NCBI GenBank assembly: GCA_016285355.1
Contig: JAEEQP010000002.1
Location: forward strand, 1-64,000
From: Bacteroidales bacterium
GTDB taxonomy: Bacteria > Bacteroidota > Bacteroidia > Bacteroidales > F082
Direction: 5' to 3'
DNA length: 64,000 nt
The notes beneath the pieces are model-generated. The model searched no databases, was not told the DNA's origin, and saw only the letters and a program-made list of their open reading frames with translations. This document shows positions 50,661-59,298 of the stretch, piece after piece; position 1 is the first letter of the stretch; every line of letters starts with the position of its first letter. The position numbers and the translations under genes are program-made.

Positions 50661-52933
50661 CCTCCTCCTCCAGCACTCACCGTGGTGTACATCGAATTGA
50701 CGTTGACATTGACGCTTTGGCCGCCCGAATAGGTGACGTTGCCGGTGTAGTAGCCGTGCCACTCGGTGCCGCCGCTGATGGTGCCGCCGTATTTCACCGT
50801 ATAGCTCTGTCCTGTCTGGAGCTGTGGGTCGGTGAAGAGCATGACCATGTTGTTGCCCCATCCGCCGCCACCACCACCAGTAAAGGTCGGGCATTGGTAA
50901 GTGCAAATGACCGTGCCGTCCGATTTGAGGATTTGGATGGCGTAACCAGGTTGCGTGTTGATTTTCAGCGAAGGCTGAGTGCAGACGTTTTGTGTCGGGT
51001 CGCTGGTGCCGCCGCCTGTGCCGATGGAGGTACTGCCTGTGATTTTGAACTGATTCCAGTCGCAGTCGAAGCCTTCCTCGGGCGAGCGCGAACCGTTGGA
51101 GATGTTGAAGCCGCCGTTGATAAACATGGTGCCGTTCGAGTCGGTGCCGTCATTATTGTCGCTGTGGGCGTAGTAGATGCCGCCGTTGATGGTGAGGTTT
51201 TGGGCCGCGTTCACAGCGTCGTCTTTCTTCGAGTAGGCTTCGATGTTGCCGCCGTTGATGGTCAGCGTGGCCTTGCTCTCGATGCACTCGCCGCCTTCGT
51301 TCTGTGTTTGGGTGCAGTTGACGGTGATGTTGCCGCTGTTGATGGTCAGGTTGCCGCGACTCTTGATGCCCTTCGGGTTGGCGTAATCACCGCCGCCCCA
51401 GGGACCTCCGCCACCGCTGGAAATAGTGATGCGTTCACCACTCGTGATGACGTTGAGGATGAGGTCTTCGTCATCGCCGCCTGTGGTGCCGAGGGTTAGG
51501 GTGGAAGTGGTGTGGCTGTCGTCGCCTACATTGATACCCTTACCGCCTGTGCCTGAGCTGCTTAGTGTGAGGTTGCCGGAGAGGATGCTCATGTTGCCGT
51601 CTGAGCGCAGACAGGCAGAGGTGTAAGCATCCTTGTTGTTGCCGCTGATGTTGTAAGTGGCACCGTTGCCTTGCGTGGTGATGGTCATGGTGGCACCGTC
51701 GATGGTCATGGTGCCATCCGCACTGATGCCTTTGCCGCCGTGGTTGCTTGTGGGTAAGGTGATGGTGAAGTCGCCGCCACTGATGTTGATGTCGGTGTCA
51801 CCCTTGATAGCGGTACAATAGGCCGGAACGTTCTGGTTGTTGACATTTTCCAAAACGGTGCTACCCGAAGCGGTGATGTCGATGGTGCCGCCACTGATGT
51901 TGATGTCGGTGTCACACTTGATGCCCTTCGACATGTCGCCGGAATGCACGATGATGAGGTTGCCGCCGTTGATGTTCACGTTGCTGTCACCCTTGATGCC
52001 CTTGCTGTCCGCGCCGCTCGCATGGAGGGTGAGGGAGCCGTTGTTCATGGTGAAGATGCCCGACACCTTGATGCATCTTTGGCTTTCCGCTGTCGTGTTG
52101 ATGCTGAGGTCGCCGTTTTGGAGGGTGACGTTACCGGAGATGTCGAGACCGTCGGAGCCTGCCGAAACGATGTCGAGCGTGCCGCCGTTCCAAGTCAGGT
52201 CGCTGCTGCCGTGGATGGCGTCGCTGTCGGTTTCAAGGATGCGGAGGTTGCCGGAATTGACAGTGAGTGCACCATCGACCGATAGGCCGTGTTTGGCGTT
52301 GCCAGTGATTTGCAGTGTGCCTGCGCCGCCGATAGTGAGGCCGCCTGCGGCATAGAAGGCTCCGTTGACGGCACTGTTGGCGTTGTCGGTAAGGCTCGAT
52401 GTGCCTCGAAGCGCGAGTGTCACATTCATATTGGAGGCCAAATTGATGGCGGCAGTGCTGTTGCTGGTCAAGTTCAGTGAGCTGAGAATCAAGTAGAAAG
52501 AAGAAGTGCTGTACATGGTCAGGGAACCATTGGTCGAGATGCCCGAAACGATGTAGGGTACATAGGCCATCGTCGAATTGACTGTCACATTCGCGCCACT
52601 CGTGCTTACCGTGACGCCCGAATTGGCGAAGGGATTGGTCACTTGCACCGAACTGCCGCTATAGGTGATGTATACGGTGTCGCCCGCTGGCGGGATTTCC
52701 TGAAGGCTGAACGTGATGCTGTCGAATTGGGTGATGGGGATGGTGTAGGTGCCATCGGTCTGGTTGATGAGCATGTTGGAAGGGTTGCCGTTTTGGAAAC
52801 GGATTTCTTCGATGCTATTCACGTTGTTTTGGTAAATCACTGAACCTGAGTTGTGTAGGTTGAGTTGGTAATCCTGTGCGCTGAGTCCCATGCAAGCCAG
52901 CAGGAAGCCCAAAATAAATAAGGTCTTTCTCAT
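50654..52933 (-). CDS. Secreted beta-helix, carbohydrate-binding-domain protein (DUF4353-like)
   Basis: The 759-residue protein has a signal peptide (cut near LSAQ), then (about 30-80) a short beta domain with NSIEEIRFQNGN. From about 150 to 620 it shows many imperfect repeats of the type INGGNLxIxxSG and SDGTMTIDGATMTI, forming a long right-handed beta-helix. I recall this as the carbohydrate-binding/DUF4353 group. The C-terminal 100 residues contain glycine runs (TGGGGGGWGNN). There is no clear sorting domain, but the next-upstream partner (52930-53415) carries one and overlaps by ATGA, so the pair may work together at the surface. Confidence 0.8.
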   Translation of the reverse strand: MRKTLFILGFLLACMGLSAQDYQLNLHNSGSVIYQNNVNSIEEIRFQNGNPSNMLINQTDGTYTIPITQFDSITFSLQEIPPAGDTVYITYSGSSVQVTNPFANSGVTVSTSGANVTVNSTMAYVPYIVSGISTNGSLTMYSTSSFYLILSSLNLTSNSTAAINLASNMNVTLALRGTSSLTDNANSAVNGAFYAAGGLTIGGAGTLQITGNAKHGLSVDGALTVNSGNLRILETDSDAIHGSSDLTWNGGTLDIVSAGSDGLDISGNVTLQNGDLSINTTAESQRCIKVSGIFTMNNGSLTLHASGADSKGIKGDSNVNINGGNLIIVHSGDMSKGIKCDTDINISGGTIDITASGSTVLENVNNQNVPAYCTAIKGDTDINISGGDFTITLPTSNHGGKGISADGTMTIDGATMTITTQGNGATYNISGNNKDAYTSACLRSDGNMSILSGNLTLSSSGTGGKGINVGDDSHTTSTLTLGTTGGDDEDLILNVITSGERITISSGGGGPWGGGDYANPKGIKSRGNLTINSGNITVNCTQTQNEGGECIESKATLTINGGNIEAYSKKDDAVNAAQNLTINGGIYYAHSDNNDGTDSNGTMFINGGFNISNGSRSPEEGFDCDWNQFKITGSTSIGTGGGTSDPTQNVCTQPSLKINTQPGYAIQILKSDGTVICTYQCPTFTGGGGGGWGNNMVMLFTDPQLQTGQSYTVKYGGTISGGTEWHGYYTGNVTYSGGQSVNVNVNSMYTTVSAGGGGW

Positions 52934-53415
52934 AGCTTGATCATTTTAAGGGTTTGCGTTTGGGTTTTGACAAGATATAGGCCGATGGGCAATTCGCTGA
53001 TGTCAATGGATTGGTTGCCAGAGACTTCGAAGGTTTTCATCAGGCGACCGTCTATGGCGTAAAGGCTGATGGTTTGCTTGCCTTGAAGGTTGCGGAAAGT
53101 CAGCATATCATGGACGGGGTTGGGGAAAATGTTCAAGGCGAGGTCGGAGTTTTCCTCGGTGCTTACCGTTTCGCTGCAAGTGATTTTGTGGATGTCGGCT
53201 AGCGGAATCCTGACAGTGTTCTTGTACGCGCCTTGTTCGATGACGAGTTTCGTGTTGTCCTCAAAATAGAGACGGTCGGCATCGACCATGTTGTAGGTTT
53301 GCTCAGTGCCGTCGTTCAGGAAGACGACGATTTGTGTGGATTGTGCCGCCATTCGGAAAAACAGCCCGAAAATGAAGGCTATCAGCAGCAATCCGCGTTG
53401 GAAAATACGTTTCAT
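52930..53415 (-). CDS. Small secreted protein with type A T9SS sorting domain
   Basis: I start at the ATG at 53415 (161 residues, MKRIFQRGLLLIAFIFGLFF), a signal peptide; the longer frame adds only eight residues. A short domain (about 28-85, QIVVFLNDGTEQTYNMVDAD) resembles the N-terminal part of the neighbouring beta-helix protein. The remaining 75 residues (LALNIFPNPVHDMLTFRN to LPIGLYLVKTQTQTLKMIKL) are a T9SS sorting domain. It begins a chain of four overlapping genes. It may be a minimal T9SS client or a surface adaptor for its neighbour. Confidence 0.8.
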   Translation of the reverse strand: MKRIFQRGLLLIAFIFGLFFRMAAQSTQIVVFLNDGTEQTYNMVDADRLYFEDNTKLVIEQGAYKNTVRIPLADIHKITCSETVSTEENSDLALNIFPNPVHDMLTFRNLQGKQTISLYAIDGRLMKTFEVSGNQSIDISELPIGLYLVKTQTQTLKMIKL

Positions 53416-53508
53416 GGGTAATGAATTAAGTTTGAACAAAATGAAAAATGCAAAGATACACTTTTTTAGAATAGTATGGTCGCCGTGTTGAAGAAAAAAA
53501 GTTAATCA

Positions 53509-53576
53509 GGCTTCAGAAAGCATGTCATCCCTACGACGGATGGTGCGGTGGCATGGGATCTATGCTTTCTGAAGCC
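53509..53576. repeat. Inverted repeat 1 of 3, shared inner motif and private arms
   Basis: Perfect 15-base arms GGCTTCAGAAAGCAT and ATGCTTTCTGAAGCC enclose GTCATCCC (53524-53531) and GGGATCT (53555-53561). Confidence 0.85.
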
Positions 53577-53604
53577 GTCATATAAGGTCTTAACTTTATG
53601 AACC

Positions 53605-53659
53605 GCCTCCTATAGATTCCCGCCTCCCCACTTGCCCGCGCAGGAATGACATAGGAGGC
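53605..53659. repeat. Inverted repeat 2 of 3 (reverse orientation)
   Basis: Arms GCCTCCTAT and ATAGGAGGC enclose AGATTCCC (53614-53621) and GGAATGAC (53643-53650), i.e. the inner motifs of repeats 1 and 3 in reverse. Confidence 0.8.
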
Positions 53660-53686
53660 TTGCAGGAATGGCATAGAAGGTCTGCC

Positions 53687-53745
53687 GCTGCCCATGTCAT
53701 TCCGAGGGAAGGTTTGTGTGAGGGCAAATGGAATCTATGGGCAGC
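53687..53745. repeat. Inverted repeat 3 of 3
   Basis: Arms GCTGCCCAT and ATGGGCAGC enclose GTCATTCC (53696-53703) and GGAATCT (53730-53736). It lies 20 bases after the UvrA-like stop and may also terminate that transcript. Confidence 0.8.
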
Positions 53746-53764
53746 TTGGTTTTGCCATAAAGGG

Positions 53765-56017
53765 TTAACTGGCTGACATATATGGCCTCGTGACGGATTC
53801 TTTGCAATCCAGTATCTCCCTTGGCGTTCCGCTGAAAAGAACCTTGCCACCCATCGCGCCGCCGCCGGGACCAAGTTCGATGAGGTAGTCGCAGGATTTC
53901 AGCATTTCTAGGTTGTGCTCGATGAGGAAGATGGTATTGCCCGCTTCGACCATGGTGTCGAAGAGGTCGAGAATGCGCTTGATGTCGTTGAGGTGGAGAC
54001 CATCGGAAGGCTCGTCCATGATGAAGATTTTGCCCGCGTCGCGCAGATACGAAGCCAACTTGATGCGTTGCAACTCGCCGCCTGAAAGCGTCGAAAGCGA
54101 CTGATTCAGATGGAGATAGCCCAATCCGACCTTGCGCAATGGTTCTAACTTTTCAGCGATAATGGTGCCCGCAAACAATTCTGAGGCTTTGTTGGCGGTC
54201 ATGTCCATCACCTCGGCGATGTTCATGCCTTGCACCTTATAAGATAATACTTCGGGCGAGTAACGCAATCCGCCGCAAGCCTCACAAACGGTCTCAATAG
54301 CATCCATGAAGGCCATGTCGCTGACGATGACACCCTTGCCTTGGCAGACTGGACAACCGCCCTTGCCGTTGAAGGAGAACAAATCCGCTTTGGTCTTGTT
54401 GACTTTGGCGAAAAGCTTGCGGATGTCGTCGGCCAATTCGAGATAGGTGGCAGGGGTGGAGCGCAAGCTGATGCCGATGTTCTTCTGGCTGATGTAAACG
54501 ATTTCTTCGGGTTGTGGATAAGCCTTACGGAAACATTCCATCAAAGAGCTCTTGCCTGAACCGGCCACACCCGCAATGCCGCACATCACGCCCAAAGGCA
54601 AATCGATGGTCAAGTCTTTGATATTGTGCAAGGTGGCGTTCTCTAAATGGAAAAACGACTTGGGTTGGCGCACTTGTTCCTTGATGGCATTCGTCGCACT
54701 GAGCGAGGTGCCTGTAAGTGTCTGGCTGTGAAGTAGTTCGTTATAGCTGCCTTCAAAAACGATTTCACCGCCTTTCATGCCTGCGCCAGGACCCATGTCG
54801 ATGATGTGGTCGGCGATTTTGATCATGTCTTTGTGGTGTTCGACGAGAATGACGGTGTTGCCGTGGTTCTTCAGTTTCTGCACCGACTTTTGCATCAGCA
54901 AAATGTCGTGGTTGTGCAGGCCCACGCTGGGCTCGTCGAGGATGTACATCACATCGGAGAGGGGAGAGTTGATGTATTTGGCGATTTTGCAGCGTTGCGC
55001 CTCACCGCCCGAGAGTGTGCCGATGGCGCGGTCGAGGGTGAGATAGCCGAGACCGATTTCCTCCAAAGCCGCTAAACGCTCTATGGTGGCACGTTTGATA
55101 TCTTCAGCGAGGGGATTATCGATGGTTTCCATCCATTGGCGGCAGTCGGCGATACTCATGGCAGTGACTTCCGCGATGTTCACGCCCTTGATTTTGCATG
55201 AACGAATCTTCTCATTGAGGCGCGTGCCACCGCAGTCGGGACAGGTGCCCATGGTGAGCATGGGGTTGAGTACGGCGGCATGAAGCAAGCCTTCCTCCGA
55301 GTTAATGATACTGCGGTACATGCGTGGGATGAGACCTTCGTATTTGGCACTCTTTGGCCAGTTCGACGGCGGGTTTTTCAGCTTGATTTGTGGCGAGTTA
55401 AGGAAAAGGTCAAGCTCTTCGGGTGAGTAATCTTTAATCTTTTTGTCAAGGTCGAAGAGGCCGCTATGTGCGTATCTAATCCATCGCCAGCCGCCCTTGC
55501 CGAAGGCGATGTAGTGAATGGTGTCTTCATCGTTGAGCGATTTGTTGAAGTCGACCAGTTTGTGGATGTCCAACTCACGGATTTCCCCCAAACCGGCACA
55601 GCGTGGACAACTGCCCGAAGGGTGGTTGAACGAGAAGGCATCGGAATAGCCCACGAAAGGCTGTCCAATGCGTGAGAACAGCAGACGAAGTAATGCATAA
55701 ATATCTGTGTATGTGCCTACAGTTGAGCGGGAATTAGAAGTCGGCTTCCTTTGCTCAATAACAATAGCAATGGGCAGATTCTCAATGTCACCGACATGAG
55801 GCCGACCGTATTTCGGCAAATATTGTTGAGTAAACGAAGGAAAAGTATCATTCAACTCTCGCCGTGATTTAGCTGCTATGGTGTCAAGCACCAATGACGA
55901 CTTTCCCGACCCCGAAACGCCTGTCACCACGGTGATTTGCAGCTTCGGAATCTTAACGGTGACATGTTTCAGGTTGTTCTCGGTCGCGTCTTTTATGATG
56001 ATGTAGTCGTTGGTCAT
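53765..56017 (-). CDS. Short UvrA-like ABC ATPase
   Basis: I start at the ATG at 56017 (750 residues, MTNDYIIIKDATENN), because the longer frame begins within an upstream repeat. It carries two UvrA-type nucleotide-binding halves: GVSGSGKSSLVLD with LSGGEAQRCKIAKY and LDEPSVGLHNHD, then GVAGSGKSSLMECF with LSGGELQRIKLASY and MDEPSDGLHLND. Zinc-finger CxxC pairs are present (CPRCAGLGE, CPDCGG, CPVCQGKG, CEACGG). Canonical UvrA is about 940 residues. The shorter length suggests loss of the UvrB-binding region, as in UvrA2/DrrC-type paralogues linked to DNA-damaging drug tolerance. Its role here is unproven. Confidence 0.88.
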   Translation of the reverse strand: MTNDYIIIKDATENNLKHVTVKIPKLQITVVTGVSGSGKSSLVLDTIAAKSRRELNDTFPSFTQQYLPKYGRPHVGDIENLPIAIVIEQRKPTSNSRSTVGTYTDIYALLRLLFSRIGQPFVGYSDAFSFNHPSGSCPRCAGLGEIRELDIHKLVDFNKSLNDEDTIHYIAFGKGGWRWIRYAHSGLFDLDKKIKDYSPEELDLFLNSPQIKLKNPPSNWPKSAKYEGLIPRMYRSIINSEEGLLHAAVLNPMLTMGTCPDCGGTRLNEKIRSCKIKGVNIAEVTAMSIADCRQWMETIDNPLAEDIKRATIERLAALEEIGLGYLTLDRAIGTLSGGEAQRCKIAKYINSPLSDVMYILDEPSVGLHNHDILLMQKSVQKLKNHGNTVILVEHHKDMIKIADHIIDMGPGAGMKGGEIVFEGSYNELLHSQTLTGTSLSATNAIKEQVRQPKSFFHLENATLHNIKDLTIDLPLGVMCGIAGVAGSGKSSLMECFRKAYPQPEEIVYISQKNIGISLRSTPATYLELADDIRKLFAKVNKTKADLFSFNGKGGCPVCQGKGVIVSDMAFMDAIETVCEACGGLRYSPEVLSYKVQGMNIAEVMDMTANKASELFAGTIIAEKLEPLRKVGLGYLHLNQSLSTLSGGELQRIKLASYLRDAGKIFIMDEPSDGLHLNDIKRILDLFDTMVEAGNTIFLIEHNLEMLKSCDYLIELGPGGGAMGGKVLFSGTPREILDCKESVTRPYMSAS

Positions 56018-56049
56018 GTTTGGTGTTTTATGAATATGGTCTTGCGTCA

Positions 56050-56120
56050 TACAATAAATTCCGATTTGAAAGCCATTTCTATTCGGAATTTAATGTAAAA
56101 TTACAATAAATTCCGATTTG
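56050..56120. promoter_or_regulatory. Three copies of a TAAATTCCGATTTG-type motif upstream of the UvrA-like gene
   Basis: TACAATAAATTCCGATTTG occurs at 56050-56068 and 56102-56120. A reverse-oriented version, TCGGAATTTAATGTA, lies between at 56083-56097. The arrangement suggests an operator or protein-binding array close to the start codon. Confidence 0.6.
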
Positions 56121-56206
56121 GGTTGCGTGATTTCATTTGCAAACCAAGACAAGATGGTCTCAACGAGCCAGACGTATTTGTTTAGGAGGTTTGGGGACAT
56201 AGGACT

Positions 56207-57172
56207 TTAATTTTTCTGATTGATCAAATTCACCACTACTTTTACCATCACATCTTTCTCCTCGGGTTTGCTTTCGGCAATCATCAACGTGAGCGCAACA
56301 AGGGTGTTATCTGCAATGCGCTTACTCCCATCCTCACGATAAAGGATGCCGTTATTGTTGAGAAACCACAAGAACAGTGTGGCGGCAATACGTTTGTTGC
56401 CGTCGCTGAACGAATGGTTCTTTGTGACGAGATACAGCAACATGGCCGCTTTTTCTTCCACACTCGGGTAAAGGTCGATGCCACCAAAAGTTTGGTAAAT
56501 CTGTCCTATGCTGCTCTTGAAGGAGTCGTCTTTTTCGTTGCCGAAAAGCGAACTGCCACCAAACTTCTCCCGCAAAGCTGCGATAGCTTGCATGGCGTTG
56601 TCGTAAGTCGCCTGAAACTTCTCCTCTTGTGTGGTCTCTTTCACACCCAAGCGTTGGTAGTCGTAGTCGTCAAGCGTATCCAAGGCGTAAGTATAATCAA
56701 CCACAATGTCAAACAAGGCTTGGTTTTCGTCATTATTCAGCAAAGGTTGGTTTTGCAGCGTCCGCCCCACCATTTGTACTAATTGCCGTAGTTCCCCGAT
56801 TTGGCTTCGCCGAATCTTTTCGTTCAAGGCATAGCCTTTTATCAGATAGTCTTTCAGCACTTTATTGGCCCATTGGCGGAATTGTACGCCGCGCTGGCTT
56901 TTCACACGATAGCCTACAGAGATGATGACGTCGAGGCTATAAAACTTTACTGGCTTGTCAGAAAAAGGAATGTGCAAAAAATGCACATTGCTTTTCTCAT
57001 CAAGTTCTCCCTCTGCAAAAACATTATTAATATGACGTGTGATAACAGTTCTGTCTTTTTGAAACAATTCTGTCATTTGTGCTTGGGTCAGCCATACGGT
57101 TTCGTTTTCCAGCCGGACATCGATTGCAGTTTGTCCGTTGTCAGTTTGATATATGACGATTTGGTTTTCCAT
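56207..57172 (-). CDS. RhuM-type protein with C-terminal Doc-like Fic domain
   Basis: I start at the ATG at 57172 (321 residues, MENQIVIYQTDNGQTAIDVR), 23 bases after a TATCTTTG box. The N-terminal half (about 1-130) is the RhuM virulence-protein domain (ETVWLTQAQMTELFQKDRTV, FYSLDVIISVGYRVKSQRG, FRQWANKVLKDYLIKGYALN). The C-terminal half is a Fic/Doc fold with NHSFSDGNKRIAATLF (motif from about H253). HxFxDGNKR has Lys where AMP-transferring Fic proteins have Gly, as in Doc, so it may be a phosphotransferase-type toxin; this is inference. No separate antitoxin is obvious next to it. Confidence 0.85.
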   Translation of the reverse strand: MENQIVIYQTDNGQTAIDVRLENETVWLTQAQMTELFQKDRTVITRHINNVFAEGELDEKSNVHFLHIPFSDKPVKFYSLDVIISVGYRVKSQRGVQFRQWANKVLKDYLIKGYALNEKIRRSQIGELRQLVQMVGRTLQNQPLLNNDENQALFDIVVDYTYALDTLDDYDYQRLGVKETTQEEKFQATYDNAMQAIAALREKFGGSSLFGNEKDDSFKSSIGQIYQTFGGIDLYPSVEEKAAMLLYLVTKNHSFSDGNKRIAATLFLWFLNNNGILYREDGSKRIADNTLVALTLMIAESKPEEKDVMVKVVVNLINQKN

Positions 57173-57194
57173 GGGTGTGGTGGATTTCTCGCTG

Positions 57195-57202
57195 CAAAGA
57201 TA
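57195..57202 (-). promoter_or_regulatory. -7 box (TATCTTTG) for the RhuM-Fic gene
   Basis: CAAAGATA on the plus strand, 23 bases upstream of the chosen start, which supports that start. Confidence 0.55.
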
Positions 57203-57316
57203 TAAAAATGCTATGCCCAATTATTGTGTAGGTTTAAAATCCTATTCGAGGATTTCGCTGCGAAGAAAAAGAAAGCCTGTGCTGGATTGAGGCACAAGTG
57301 TCAAAAAAATGCACTT

Positions 57317-58969
57317 TTATGTTGATTTACAATCAACATTTAGAATTTGTTCTGAGACGAACACTTGAATGTCATTTACATCTCTGTATGCATTACGAAG
57401 AAAGTCAGAAATCTCCTCATGTGTCATGTCAGACATGGATCTATTTGTTTTAATCACATTCTTATAAAAGGTAGTCTTATCGATTTCCATTAAACCTAAT
57501 TCTTTCGCCTTAGTCATTAATAAGTTGTCATTTAGAACTTGATTGAAATGTTCATGAATGTCGTTTTGCTCAACATGTAATACTAATGTGTATTCAGTAC
57601 CAGAAAGCAAACGTTTTTCATTTAATGGAATCCATTCGAAATGGACTTTCGTAGTCCATTTCTTTAAAAACACTTGATAGTAACCATTATGTATGCCATT
57701 GTAAAAACTAAATTCCTCATTAGGACATAGTTCGCCTAACACTTCTATGGTAGTGTTTTGCAATCGTTCTATTACAGGCTTTATCAAACTCTCCATGGAA
57801 TTGCTGACAATATTTTGCAATTCTCCTAGAGTATGTAAATAAGCATGGAATTTTGAATAGACTTCACCTTTTGACATTTCTTCCGTACAACCTATACTAT
57901 TGGCGATTTGTCTCTGTACCTTTTTACGGAATACTTTTCTTGAATCCCTTATATCAAACAATCCTTCTAAATGATCGATGTACTGTTTAATAGCAGACTG
58001 CAGCCATTCCTCTCTAACTCTGCAATTAGGCAAAACAGTCTCTTTAAGCCATGGGAGAATGTCATGGTAATAATCCATTTCCAGAAAACGGTCACCCAAA
58101 ATCTCCTTTGTCTTTTTTGTGAGACTATAACCTTCAACTTTTTTTCTTCCGTCTCGCGTCAGATATATTACCCAAATGTTGTCTGAAGGAATACCTCGTT
58201 CTATTTCTGTATTTACATAACGTTCAATCTGTTTGTCTTGATCAACAGCCCAGTGGATTTTATTTTCAATGATGACAGCATATTCGCCATCCTTCTCTAT
58301 CAAGCCATCAATATTGTCTCTGTTGAAATAGACTTTTGACTTCTCAATATCAAAAAACTCAACATCAAAGGTAGGAAGTAGTTTTAAAAAAGAAGCAAGA
58401 ATAACATGTTTTCCATCTTCTTTGTATTTGAGCAAATGCGTGAGTATTCTTGTATGAGCGTTTTCGTTTGCATGAAGTTCATCAATTACATTGATATGAA
58501 ATGGCAAGGCCATTTCTTGTGCCTCATAATAATCGCCAAGAGCCTTTGCTAATTCAAAGTTTTCGGCTATTTGTTCGCAATATTGCATCAGCACAGGTTC
58601 AACGATATTACGCAGTTCGATAATGGCATTTCCTAATTCTTCTATATTGCTCCATCCTTCAACTCTTCTGCTCAAAACATATGCGTATTTACACCAATTA
58701 CCTCTTTTTTCAGTTTTAGCGATGTCGTTATTAGGAAGAGTCCTTTCAAGATATGCGCATAATGATTGATATGAGGAGTTTTCTATATGCAATTCTATGT
58801 GGTTCTGGTACAACTCATAATGAATGTTTTGTGGGAAGGGCAAAGGAAGATTCTTATCCACGGCGACCTGTAATCCAGCAGTTCTTGAAACAGCAGCCCC
58901 AAGCATGCTTTCAAGCAATAATAAATCGTTATTTTGACTATTCATACCGGATACTTTTTCGTTATTCAA
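57317..58969 (-). CDS. PD-(D/E)XK nuclease family protein (PDDEXK_4-like)
   Basis: The 550-residue protein shows the motif set of the PDDEXK_4 family: HANENAHTRILTHLL (E169), NIDGLIE (D221), YAVIIENKIHWAVDQDKQI (E235, K237, Q247). Together these form a complete PD-(D/E)XK metal-dependent nuclease site. An N-terminal region (about 1-160) and a long C-terminal region (about 320-550) have no recognised domain. Similar proteins often sit in defence islands. Here it stands with Fic, PLD and acidic proteins in AT-rich DNA. An ATG nine codons in (MNSQNNDLLLLESM) is a possible alternative start. Confidence 0.8.
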   Translation of the reverse strand: MNNEKVSGMNSQNNDLLLLESMLGAAVSRTAGLQVAVDKNLPLPFPQNIHYELYQNHIELHIENSSYQSLCAYLERTLPNNDIAKTEKRGNWCKYAYVLSRRVEGWSNIEELGNAIIELRNIVEPVLMQYCEQIAENFELAKALGDYYEAQEMALPFHINVIDELHANENAHTRILTHLLKYKEDGKHVILASFLKLLPTFDVEFFDIEKSKVYFNRDNIDGLIEKDGEYAVIIENKIHWAVDQDKQIERYVNTEIERGIPSDNIWVIYLTRDGRKKVEGYSLTKKTKEILGDRFLEMDYYHDILPWLKETVLPNCRVREEWLQSAIKQYIDHLEGLFDIRDSRKVFRKKVQRQIANSIGCTEEMSKGEVYSKFHAYLHTLGELQNIVSNSMESLIKPVIERLQNTTIEVLGELCPNEEFSFYNGIHNGYYQVFLKKWTTKVHFEWIPLNEKRLLSGTEYTLVLHVEQNDIHEHFNQVLNDNLLMTKAKELGLMEIDKTTFYKNVIKTNRSMSDMTHEEISDFLRNAYRDVNDIQVFVSEQILNVDCKST

Positions 58970-59298
58970 TTCAATTATTCCATTAGTGATACCCTACTGA
59001 AGAACAGTCAAATGCATTGGGCGGCTTTGAGGCATACAACAGAATGCCGCATTTCTTGCATTGATAGTTTCTCATTAGAGGCAAGTTCAAATTTTGTACT
59101 TGTAAGCACAATGCCAACATGATATATTGCGACAAAGGTAATCATTTCTTTGAAACGAACCAGTTATTGAATTGTTTTTCAGGTCGCAAAGAAAATGGAA
59201 ACCTGTGCCAAATGAGTACACAAAATCGAACAACACGCGAAAAAAAGCGTTTGTAAAGAAATAAAACATGAAAGGAGAAATCACGGTTTGAAACACCT
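58970..59298. other. 329-base AT-rich intergenic region
   Basis: No gene is seen. A minus-strand TACCTTTG (59133-59140) could be the -7 box for the nuclease gene, giving a leader of about 160 bases. No repeat or terminator stands out. Confidence 0.4.

Larger units (their letters stand above)
53440..53764. other. 325-base intergenic region made mainly of inverted repeats
   Basis: No gene is seen. It contains the three inverted repeats listed separately and two further GCAGGAATGGCATAG-like half-motifs between the second and third. Confidence 0.7.

Noticed and set aside
50661..50906. N-terminal extension of the HD hydrolase frame
   Set aside because: It is rich in Arg, His and Trp and is an out-of-frame reading of the glycine-rich end of the beta-helix gene; the ATG at 50660 fits the HD family.
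53509..53745. Inverted repeat trio as integron attC sites
   Set aside because: No GTTRRRY core sites or integrase gene are seen and no cassette genes lie between the repeats.
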